Assembly (NCBI GenBank): GCA_003999685.1
Contig: CP021223.1
Coordinates: 2,232,001-2,296,000 of the forward strand
Source of the DNA: Taiwanofungus camphoratus
Taxonomy: Eukaryota > Basidiomycota > Agaricomycetes > Polyporales > Taiwanofungaceae
Direction of reading: 5' to 3'
DNA length: 64,000 nucleotides
Made by a program: the position numbers and the translations under genes. The notes below the pieces were generated by a model. The model was not told the origin of the DNA, did no database searches, and saw only the letters and a program-made list of their open reading frames with translations. This document shows, one piece after another, positions 21,905 through 31,936 of this stretch. The stretch's first letter is position 1. The number at the start of each line of letters is the position of its first letter.

Positions 21905-24900
21905 CTATGATTTCTTCCTGGAGCTTGATAATAAGATTTCCCCCTTGTCCAGCACTTCTTTGACTTGCATAGCATGTGTCCATTTCAAATGGACATCCAG
22001 CTCCTCGTTCTGCAGCCGTGCGACAAGATTGTCTTTAATCTGTGTGAATCTTCTATATAATTCCTTGGATTGTTCTATAGCGATCCGGCACAGTACTGTG
22101 GCATAATGCCAGGCACCAATTGCTGTGGAGATGTCAAACGATAGTGTGTGTCGTTCAAAGATATGAACTACCTATAGAAATCAAAGTTTTGTTCAAAGAT
22201 GATCAATTGCAGAAATGGGGAGAAGACGTACTCCGTCGTTGATTCGAGCACTAGACAACGTCGCTTGCGGTCCTTCTGCCAGTACACTGTAGATCGGATA
22301 GTCGGTGATGCCTATTGCCTCCAAAAATCGCAGAAGTGCCGTGAAATACAACCGATGCTGATTTTCTCCCTGGGTCTGAGAGTACGATGCTTTCTTGTAT
22401 TCGATGACAATCAGGGGCAGCTCTAAAATTGCAGACTCAGATGAATCTTTACAGTCAAAGGCTAGTCCTTTAAGGCTTTCAATGAGGGAAGACACCGAGC
22501 CTTTACGCTCCTCGCACAGATGGTTATGGATAGCACGGGAAGGACATTTCGTGCTAGCGACCATAATATACGTATGGTTCGTTCCGCCCTCGATTGTGTT
22601 GGAATTTCGCTTGGTCTGAGGTGGAGACAATGCATCAGGCCGAGATTGGGGTGATTGCTGAGATTCATATGGGGTTGCATACGGCGCTAGATTAGCAAGG
22701 CGGATCGTCTTGAGCAGCTCTTCCGCAACAGCGATAGGGACATGCAGGGTACCAAGGGCGTCACATTTCCCTTGGTGCGGAGCCTGTCCCATTCTAGTCA
22801 AGAGTTCCAAGCGGCGCCATCGGGTCATCCAGTCGTAAGCCTCGCCCATGACATAATGACTATCATCAAGTTCCTGCCTGATGGCCAGCTGTCTCCGCTG
22901 TGCTGCCGTAGAAGGCCCAAGATTAGCTTCTGTCCAGTCTCCCACTCGCTTATTTTCCATCCCTTGTGTTTTCTTCACATATTCTGCGAAATCCTCAGCC
23001 TCTGTTTCAGCGCTTTTATCGAGGTCAACGAAAATGTTTCGAGGAAACTGGAGCATGCGCTCCAAACTGTGCAACACAGCTTTAAGCATCAATGGAAACA
23101 CCTTGTCAGCCACCATATATGCACTTACGATGGAAACGGAAGAGGCTTATCAGGATCGGCGGGCGGTGCCTCCGGAGTCACTTTAGGGGTACCAGGGGAC
23201 AGAGTATATCCTTCGCCCCCTTTACCAGTGAAAAAGTCAAAGAATAGCCGGTCGTTGTCATGCCGCCATGACACTTCAGCAACACTGCCTGGATAGTGCG
23301 CCTTGACCTGCGCATTCGCACACGCCTGGAAGATTGCCGAAAAACTGCTAACTAACATAGATTTGACGTCAGGAGGGACGTCAACTAGTTCTTTTGCTCC
23401 TGTTCCCGCCTTTTTGAGATGCAGCCGAACCTGATCATAGAGGTCCTGCCTCAGTGATTTATGAGCAGAATCAACGGGAGACATGTCATCCTGTCTTTCA
23501 TGAACACGGGATGGATATAACACAGCCGTTCACTCACGACTTCGACCCATTCACGTGGCCACATGAACTCTGTTATCATTTTGTGCTCGTCTTGCACAAC
23601 CTCGTCACTAAGAACAGATCTTAGCACTGCTTTTCGATCGAATAGCCAGTTCAATATAAGTAAAGCATCGTTGTCTGCAGCTTTTCTGGCGAAGCTATGA
23701 GATCAAATGTGAGCACCGCTTCAATAGAGATGTGGTGCTTTTACTGACTCGGAGCATGACAAATGTTTAGGTATTTCAACTGAGCCAACCCTGTTGTCTC
23801 AATGATCAATTACTTATAGCGGTGTAGAAAACGCCACTGTCATGACTGACCTGCTCCCGCCATCTCCATCTGGTGCGTTGATGCTCCTATAATGTGTTTG
23901 AGGATTAGTCATGTGTTGGAATACGAAACACCAGATCACTTACGGAATAGAGGATTGAGTTTCTGAAGTCGCAGAGGGTGGCGAAGATAGTGCGTCCAAG
24001 GATTTCTTGCGGCTGATTTATGACCATATCAAGCCATGCCTCACATGAAATAAAGGATACGCACGACTTAGATGCCGATGTTGGCGCAGAGGATTTGGTA
24101 GACTTGGGAGCCATGTTTCCGAATCTGTGAACGAAGTCAAGTATGAGGAAGGAACGTCGAACTGAAGCTTACCCTTCAGCGGCTTTATGGCTTGATCCCT
24201 CGATCCACGCCAAGATTCTCTCACGACGATCACGGACCAGTACCGCGGTCAGTTTCTCAATACATGCGTCCAGACGCCATTGCAAGACCGATCCTTGTCG
24301 AATCTCATCTGAATCGGCGCTTGCCGCCCGGCACGCTGCGTTGCGGACTTCTGAAGCACAGTCTGCCAGGCATAGAAGATATTGACAGAGAGCAAGGGCT
24401 GCACACGGATCAGAAACATTGATGTCGGAGTATTGTTCAATGCACCCTAGATGGACCTGAGGCTACATCATCTCTTCATAAGCAATTTTAGTCCCGATCT
24501 GTGCCAATACTTACAAGGATCCTCCCCGAATCAGATTGCTTGTCGAGCCATCCAAAATAGACACGAACGGAACTGCCAGTTTTGGAAAACGCGAGCCCGA
24601 TAAGAGGCTCAGAGACTTGCCACACATGCCTCTGATAGAGCATGCTTGACATGTGCACAGGCAGGCTAGTCTCCTCAGCCATGCACAGAATTGGCAGCGC
24701 ACTCGTCCTCGGCAACGGCTTCGACGTAGAATAGGCCAGAACGTGTGCATCAAGCTCAGCACGGCAGCGCTGATCTTCTTCGGGCTCTTCTTCAGGCACT
24801 TCTACATAAACAGGCCGATTGCACATGGCCATAAACGTGGACAGACCGGGTCCTGCAAAGGAACGTGGCTTGGACGATGAAGTCGAGGAAGTTTCTTTCT

Positions 24901-25750
24901 CGTCGCCGTGTTGGCCGTCGGTGCCTTCGCTATGCTGTTTCTCGCCGCCGGAATGTTCAGGCGTTCCGTGGTCGTCTCCATTAGACTCTCCGCCACCAGA
25001 TCCATTGCCATTGGTGCCCGCTGCATGACCATTGGCATTGTTTGATTCGTGTGCCTCAGGCTCGTCGCCGTCAGGATGCAGACTGCACGATACTTCCATA
25101 CCAACTGAAACCATGAGAGGCACCCTAATATCCATTTGCATGTATTTCAACAGAGGGCTAAACACGCCCGTTCCATGTCGAGGAAGAGCGACACATGCAT
25201 CCTCGCTGTCGACCAAGGCAATAGCCACCAACAGAGTGAGAACGGATTCGAACATCATAAGAACAACTTGAAACTCACTCGACCAGATAATGGTTCGAAG
25301 CAGGGCACATGGCGTTACGCACCATGACAGCCAGAAAAGACTCCTTCGAGCTCGACTTGTTGCACAGATAATCCGAGATAATAGCATTCCTCAAAGAAAC
25401 GCAATCGCTGAGGGTGGTGTTGAACACGTCACGCAGACGCTGATCTATCTGACTCTCTGGTTCATTTTCGGGAAGGACATTCGTACTGGAATCCGAGGCC
25501 TGCAGTTCATACAGCAGTGGCTGTACCCGACGATCGACAGGTGGATATGGTCCCTAGAGACACAAATTCAGCGAAAGCATTAGTGAAACTGCACATCACC
25601 TACATTCTTCACCCACGAGGGTAGCCGGAAAGCACTTCGAAGACGTGCGCCACATTCCCTAACGTTGAGCGGCCATGTCCCACCGTCCACGCTATAGTTG
25701 TGATATATAACGTCGTTCTTGAGCAGCTGGACATACACGGAGTATGTCAT
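21905..25750 (-). CDS. Large multi-exon protein of unknown family with PD-(D/E)XK nuclease-like C-terminal domain, copy B
   Basis: Diverged paralogue of the gene at 8362-12156. The start is placed at the ATG at 25750 (MTYSVYVQLLKND) because homology with copy A begins there and an in-frame stop lies upstream of the insertion at 25825. Shared blocks in order: FRLPSWVK, TLSDCVSLRN, KESFLAVMVRNAMC, VALPRHGTGVFSPLL, DIRVPLMVSVGME, a long acidic Gly/Asn/Glu linker, LYQRHVWQVSEPLIG, WLFDRKAVLRSVL, SFSAIFQACANAQVKAH, WRHDNDRLFFDFF. The C-terminal domain has ILELPLIVIEYKKA, NQHRLY, IGITDYPIYSVLAEGPQA and, after a conserved intron (exon resumes near 22172), FERHTLSFDISTAIGAWHYA. A splice near 24180 to 24123 joins both halves in frame, though an ATG at 24114 (MAPKSTKSSAP) is an alternative start. 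Role unknown; nuclease activity is an inference from motif shape. Confidence 0.62.
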
Positions 25751-25810
25751 GAGTGAGTCCCTTTTGATCCAATAGCGTACGGAATCGGGACTTGCCGCGA
25801 AACGCGTTGC

Positions 25811-26767
25811 AAGTATGCAGATGCAGCAGCGGTCACGCTTCTTGACCTCGAACCACCACCATCTCCTTGGGCGCTTGTCGCTCACCGAGGCTTTACTCTA
25901 CCATCCCTCTCTTAATACCACTCATTCTCGTGTCAAGATCATCCAACTTGACCCCCACATTCTCTTTCTGAGCATCGATTAACTCGATCATAGAATTGTC
26001 GCTGTCCTACACTGTCTACGGCGACATTTTTCTCTCCCTTATCTGCCACCTGTCACTCGGAAGCGACAGCCTCCAAATCCTCTTGACCTTAAATGTGGTC
26101 AGCCCCAAACTTATCCAATTGTTGATGAACACGGTCGCTTGTAGAAGGGGAGGGGAGCAATCGCTACTCGACAACACTCAACACCCATGCAAGATGCGCT
26201 GAAAAGAGGGCCTCCGTGCGTGGTTCATCATTACGGGAGTTAGGGCAAGTTGCCAGGGGATCGGGGTCGAAGGGGTGGGCCAATATACTGGTCCTGTCGG
26301 TATGAGGATTTCTGAGCCAGGCTGGGAGGGGAAGGGGGGGAACTTCAGTCAGTCGTTGGGTAAGCGGGCCTCCTTCAACGGGCCGCATGGAACACGGGAG
26401 GAATCCGCGTGGGAAGTTTATTTGGGTGCCAGTGACCATCCCTAATTGGGTCACTCATGAGGCGGGGAGAATAGCGACACCGAGAGCCGGCGATGACTCT
26501 TCCCGCCCACTTGATGACTGAGGCCCGAAACCAGTAGGGCAAACTCAGTCCCCTACGGGTGCTGTCGGTACGGACAACCGAGCCGGGCAACCCTTCCGAG
26601 CATGTGGATTTCCTGCCCACGCCACGTAACGAGGGCACCGATCGATAACGGTGCATCGCTCATGGGGGCGCGGAGCCTACTTACTATCCCTAACTCTACA
26701 TGTACCACGGTGTACGGAGTATAAACCCGGTGAATTTTAAAAAAAAAAAAAAAAAGTATGCAGATGC
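25811..26767 (+). mobile_element. 5'-truncated LINE copy with 14 bp target duplication
   Basis: The 14 bp AAGTATGCAGATGC occurs at 25811-25824 and 26754-26767; between them lie 929 bp ending in a poly(A) run. The last 250 bp or so match the 3' region of the LINE at 13.9-14.2 kb, including ACTGAGGCC, the CCCACGCCAC segment and GGAGTATAAACCCG just before the tail. It is therefore a truncated copy of a related LINE on the opposite strand, inserted about 60 bp upstream of the presumed start of copy B. No functional ORF remains. Confidence 0.85.
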
Positions 26768-26798
26768 GGGCGCCTAATCATGCCCTTTAAAGTCGGTG

Positions 26799-29700
26799 CT
26801 CAGCCTCAGTGGTGGTAGGGTCAGTACCTGACCCCTTGACCCTTTGACCCCGTCAATGGGTCTGACCGGGTCTGACCCCAGGGTCAATCAAAGGTCAATG
26901 GTCAATGCGTGACCTTTAATTGCATCATATGATTATGTTAAATGGTTGATTTGGACGACATGAAGTCATTAAGAGACAAGTGAAATTGTTAATGGTATAT
27001 ATGTAGACTAAACATAAATCCCTATAACCTCTCGTCTGTTCTCTGTTGCTAGATCTACAAAATGCCACCAAAATCTAGTTGGTGGAATCACTTTTATCAG
27101 GGAGAGGCTCACTGTGAAAAAGATCATACTCACTGGAGAGCTTGGTGTATGGCTTGTGTTTGAGACAAGGCTCATGTGCTCCAGAATGCACAGATGGCGT
27201 CTGCAGTAGGCAGAAACCCTATTCAAAGTGAAAAGGCACTCATTCAAAAAGGTAAGTATGATAAATGTAAAGAGAAGCACTCATTGAAACTTGTGGTTAG
27301 TGATGAACTCGGACAGTGATGCTATTTCAGATCAAATCTATTGCAGGGAAGATTGACCGGATGATTGACCATGTCCACATATCAGTAGTGAAGTCAAGGC
27401 CTGTGCAAAAAAGGCTAAAATTGAGCATCAGCAGCACCGGCTTAGCAAGACAAATGAGAATGCGATGGTAGCTGAGCTGTTTGAGCATCTTGACACCTCA
27501 ATCAAGCATTTCTGAGTTGTCTGACATATCTATTAACATGCCCATTACTCACAATACATCCCTACCTGCCTCGTCCAAGTCAATTCACTCATTGAACAAT
27601 GTATATATGTCGACATCACCAGGCTCAAATGTGCCACTGGGGAATAGCAAGCATTATTTAAATCAAAAACATCCACGAACAGGGACAGATAATGCACCAT
27701 TCTATGGGGAAACACTTCCAAAAAGACGTTGGCCTCACAATATCCAGGAGGAGTTTGCAGCCGACCTTTGTCGTCTGTTTGTGGCTTGTAATGGTGCGTG
27801 ATGGGCTGTTGAGCATCCATTCTGTCGGTACTTCTTCACCAAATGGATCTCTAAAGCAGTTTTGCCTGGTCGAAAAACACTTTCAGGCTGAATCTTGGAC
27901 AATGAAGCTGAAAAGGTGGTGAACAGAATGAGACAACAAGTGAATGGCAAATTCGCTACAGGGCAGTCAGATGGATGGAAGAATATTTCAAAGACTTCAC
28001 TTATTGGATCAATAATTAATGTGGAGTCCACTGTGAGTTATTTGCATTTGTTGGATCACAAAAACAGTATTGACAAGCATTCTTATAGTCCAGCCTTGGC
28101 TTTTGAATGTCTTTGATATCTCTGCAGCTGTGAAGAATGCTGAGAACTTGCTTGGCATTGTTGTTGAAGAGATACAATATTGTATAGAGGTTCTGTCAAC
28201 AACAATTGTTGCTTGGTGTATGGATGCTAGTGGCAAATCATGCAGGATGTGTTGTTTGCTTTGTGAGAAGTTTTCATGGATAATTACAGTAGATTGTTGG
28301 GCTCACCAGGTAGGTCCGTCAGCTGTGTTTCAAGATGCAAAAATTTGATTCTGAATATAGGTCAACTTAGTCGTTGGCAACTATTTTAAATTGAAAGGTC
28401 CCTTCGCTCATATCATGGATAATGCACTAGAAATCATCAAATGGTTCAATAATCATAGTTGGGCATTGGGTCTACTACATGAGCAACAGACCACACAATA
28501 CAGCAAAGTTCTCACCCTAGTCTTGTCAGTAATCACACAATGGACTGCACATTACCTCTCTTGTGCTCACCTTCTTGATCTTGAGTGAGCTATCTGTACT
28601 CCCATTCTGGATCAATATGAAACCTTGATGACTTGTGCAGGAGATAAGTGAGAAGCTAGAGAGAAAGCGAAGGCAATACTTGATCTGATTATGAGACAAT
28701 TCTTCTGGGATCAGTTGAAAATGTGAGTCATTTGACATAGTAACTGTAATGTAATTTCACCTTATATTCTACAGAGTGAAGCAGCATCTTGAACCACTTA
28801 CAGTTGCATCAAACGTCACACAAGCTGATCATGTGCACCTTGACATTGTCCTCTTGACATTGGGGAGTTTGTATTGCACATTCAGCCATGCTTCATTAGA
28901 CCAGGATGTTTCTGATCAGATTTTGCGGAGTCTTGAAAAGCACTGATTACAGTCAGATAGAGATGTCTTTATTCTTGCAATTGTGTTCAACCTGTACCTG
29001 AGAAGGGACCATTTCAATCCTCAAAACCCTGCTCTCACTGAAGGTGCACTCTGGAATGTGCTCAAAGGCGTTTATTGAAAAATTATGCAGCGAGAAGTTG
29101 ACCTTGAACTCGCACATGCATTCAGTGAATATCTACATCATCTTGGTCAGTACTCAGATGACAGTATGAGGCTAGCAGAGTGGAAGAAGTATGTCAATTG
29201 AGCAGTAAGTCGCTCAACAATGATGATCTTTTGACAATCCACTGACATTTGAAATGCATAGGGGGACAAACATGAACTCCATAGCACTTTGACAGCATTT
29301 TGACTGCAGCATTGAATCAGGTCAAAATGGTCTGGTTGCCCTGGTGATGTGAATACTTAGCATTTATCAAATTCTGCAGTGACAGAGCGCATATTCAGCA
29401 AGATGGGAGTTGTGCACAGCAAACATCATAGTTGCCTCAATGCACAAAGAGTGTGAATGACAATTTTGCTCAAAAAAGATATCGAGAAATGCTTCCCTTG
29501 TCCTATTTTCAGAAAGGCACACCAATTCAGATGCTCAGATAGCAATAGCGAAGATTTTGATACAGAAGAGCCAGCAATCACATCTGTGGACAATTCAAAC
29601 AATGCTGCTGTGAATGGGCTGCCATCAACTGTGGACATTCTCACAAATGAAGCCTCTACAGCCAATTCAGGTTGTCTGATAGGTCCAGGCCAGCAATCAG

Positions 29701-30155
29701 ATGTTGATGCTGTTGAGTCCTTATCTCATATCTCCATTCAACATGGCCTGAATGTTCCCATCAGCCTGGCTGAAGGCCTTCTACTGCAAAACATTTTTAA
29801 TTAATCCTACAATCTTAACAACCTCCTCAACATTTGGCATCGAGGTGAGGACAATCTAGAGACTGAAATGACATATTACGAGATAACCTCTACCTTGAAT
29901 GTTTCTACTAATGTCTAACCACTCTACAGCTGTCTTTATTTTGTAATTATCATGTATTTACATTTATAACATATAGACTTCACTATTCTGAGCACGACAC
30001 AGTCGATCCTTTGACTTGTACATAGTGTTGCTTGTGTGGCATGGAACAATGGTCACACATTGACCATTGACCAGGGTCAGACCTTTTGGGGTCAGACTCT
30101 GTCAATAAGGTCTGACCCAAGGTCAGACCCAGTCAAGCACATCACTGCTCAGCCT
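26799..30155 (+). mobile_element. hAT DNA transposon, decayed, with 8 bp target duplication
   Basis: The element spans 26807-30147. The 8 bp duplication CTCAGCCT lies at 26799-26806 and 30148-30155. The ends are CAGTGGTGG... and ...CATCACTG, short imperfect inverted repeats of the hAT type (CAGTG). Subterminal regions on both sides carry clustered copies of GGTCAGACC and GGTCAATG-like motifs in both orientations (26820-26920 and 30048-30140), typical of transposase binding sites. Duplication length, termini and internal transposase remnant agree. Confidence 0.9.
27061..29800 (+). pseudogene. hAT transposase remnant
   Basis: The frame starts at 27061 (MPPKSSWWNHFYQGEAHC), a BED-finger-like N-terminus, but stops occur early (about 27164). 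Exon-like pieces follow: DLCRLFVACNGA, the RNase H-like region (KFATGQSDGWKN, VAWCMDASGKSCRM), HIMDNALEIIKWFNNHS, and a C-terminal dimerisation segment (ERIFSKMGVVHSKHHS) near 29390. Small introns may separate some pieces, yet multiple stops and frame changes indicate loss of function. It would have cut and pasted elements with the flanking ends. Confidence 0.75.
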
Positions 30156-30415
30156 CGGATGGCATCCAAGTTGTCCTCTTCTCATGCTTGTCAGCCCACT
30201 GAAAAGAATCCATGTGCATGTTCTGGCCCTGATTTTCATTTTCAACAGTCATCTTGAATCACCATCCTGAACTTCATCCTTGTTGCTTGCCCACATAGCT
30301 CCATCTTGTAATACAAAGATGCATCTCTAATGAGGCCCTGAGGCATCTTCATGAACCTCATCTGATGTCTGAGGTCCAGTGGTGAAGGGGTTAAACCACC
30401 CCGAAGACACCATGA
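30156..30415. other. Short unassigned spacer
   Basis: About 260 bp between the hAT duplication and the outer 571 bp-type LTR. No gene or repeat was recognised. Confidence 0.4.
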
Positions 30416-30784
30416 TGTTACGGGGGAGTCTACACCCGTAGGTGACTACCGTGACGGGGAGTTGTTAAGTAGTCAGGTGTGAAGTGCAGACGAGGAGTCA
30501 GCCCGGCTGACGATGAGTACACGTCTAAGTCTTCAACCGCTAGCCCAACGGTCTCGTGAGAGTTGCGGGCTAAGTCACAGCCTAAGTCCTAGTGTAGTCA
30601 CCAGGATATAGATGGTCTTAAGGTGACCCGTTGAATAGACGAAGGTATAGGGGCCTAAGCCCAGTCGTAAAGTACAAATTATAACGACGGCACCAAAGTA
30701 CATGGTGTAACTAAGGAGGACAAGATTGGGGTGCTCCGCAGTGAGCCAACCCCTTAAGTACTATGGTGGGTTTAGGGCAAGCCA
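30416..30784 (-). repeat. Outer E-type LTR, left part (split by element B)
   Basis: Starts TGTTACGGGG and matches the first two thirds of the 571 bp LTRs at 53044 and 59020, with visible substitutions. It is interrupted at AGCCA by element B and continues at 37638-37846. No matching 5 bp duplication flanks the rejoined LTR (CATGA against TAAAG), so its outer ends have changed since insertion. Confidence 0.85.
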
Positions 30785-31328
30785 TGATACAAACTGGTAT
30801 CAATGACCGGAAAGCCTCGAACGTGAGGACCTGGCTACTAGAGATAGTAGTGAGGCTTTATGGACACTGCGTATGTCCTCCTGGGCGAAGTCGATAGAGT
30901 CGAGCGAGTACTCAGGTACGAAGCGAGAGGTCGCAAGATACGAGTATAAGATTGCTAGTGGTGACTAGCTACTTGGTAACCAGATCGAACTTAGGGTCCA
31001 ACCTACAAAGTACAGGGCCTTATATATGTATTCTACTCTGCGCACGGACCATGGCACGTGGTCTAAGAATCAGCATAAGTAAGCGTAAGTAAGGCGATAT
31101 GAGTTATCGGGCCGTATTAGCAATCAGTAAGCGTAAGACGGAATGTGTCAGTGGGGCCCGATATGAGTCAGAGTCCATGAGTAACCGGGGCCCGTACCGT
31201 AAGCAGCGATGAGTCAAGATGCTGCACGAAAAAGCTGGGCCTACCCGAGGCCTGTCCTAGAAGCGAAAAGGTCATGGGCCCGATCCGAGGTCCGACCGAT
31301 AAGATATGCGAGGAAAGAAATTGTATCA
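30785..31328 (-). repeat. 3' LTR of element B
   Basis: 544 bp, coding-strand ends TGATACAATTTC and GTTTGTATCA. A polypurine tract (TAGGGGGGTAA on the minus strand, 31329-31339) abuts it on the internal side. It contains the 11 nt AAGTTCGATCT complementary to the primer-binding site kept in the related element D. Confidence 0.9.
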
Positions 31329-31439
31329 TTACCCCCCTACTTATGATTGAACACCGGGTCAATCAACTACACTCCAACAGGTGAACGTGTCGCCTCCAGA
31401 ATTGAACTTTTAACGAGCGATGTCGGACTTGATGAACTT

Positions 31440-31620
31440 CCCAGGACGAACTTGAAGACTTTTCTGGAAGTAACGAGCAGGTGTTTCACCGCGACCTACA
31501 AGGGATGACCCTTCCAACCATGAGGGTGTTTCACCTCGACCTATAAGGGATGACCCTTGAACCTATAGGGGATGACCCCTCCAACCGTGAGCATCCTTTC
31601 AGCTCGAACTTTACAGTTTT
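31440..31620 (-). repeat. Hairpin cluster in the 3' noncoding region of element B
   Basis: At least six short hairpins alternate. One type has a TGAAA-centred loop: 31589-31605, 31522-31537, 31477-31492. The other has stems AAGGG/CCCTT or AGGGG/CCCCT around a four-base loop: 31567-31580, 31545-31558, 31500-31513. Stem changes are compensatory between copies. The corresponding region of element C carries the first type at 61869-61937. Confidence 0.7.
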
Positions 31621-31646
31621 ACGACACGTCGGTCGTGCGTTGTAGT

Positions 31647-31901
31647 TTAACGACGTGCACGGTCATTCCCTCGCAGTTTAACGACATGCAGGAACCACTC
31701 TGGATGATATGGCGGTTCCGGGTCGTTGGTGAATGCGTAATTGACGGCGGTGCATTCATGCATAAGGTGCCCAGGCGATGGGCGACTACAGCGGAGACAT
31801 TTGTAGTCAGGGCACGTCCTGTGCGAGTGATAAGTGTTACCACAGAGGTAACACGGACCGTAACGAGTGAACGAGGATGAAGGACCGTTTGACTGGGACA
31901 T
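31647..31901 (-). CDS. Element B downstream zinc-knuckle ORF (short)
   Basis: An 84-residue ORF that starts just after the pol stop. It has two Cys/His knuckles: CYLCGNTYHSHRTC (CX2CX4HX4C) and CLRCSRPSPGHLMHEC (CX2CX6HX4C). The pair matches the knuckles of the 469-residue ORF in element C (60284-61693), so this is probably a truncated relative. Nucleic-acid binding is inferred from the knuckles. Confidence 0.6.
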   Translation of the reverse strand: MSQSNGPSSSFTRYGPCYLCGNTYHSHRTCPDYKCLRCSRPSPGHLMHECTAVNYAFTNDPEPPYHPEWFLHVVKLRGNDRARR

Positions 31902-31936
31902 GCGGATGATGAGTGGGGTGAAAATGCGACTTATTG

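Noticed and set aside
25580-25885. ATG at 25885 as the start of copy B
   Set aside because: The sequence beyond 25824 belongs to the truncated LINE insertion, and homology with copy A begins at the Met at 25750.
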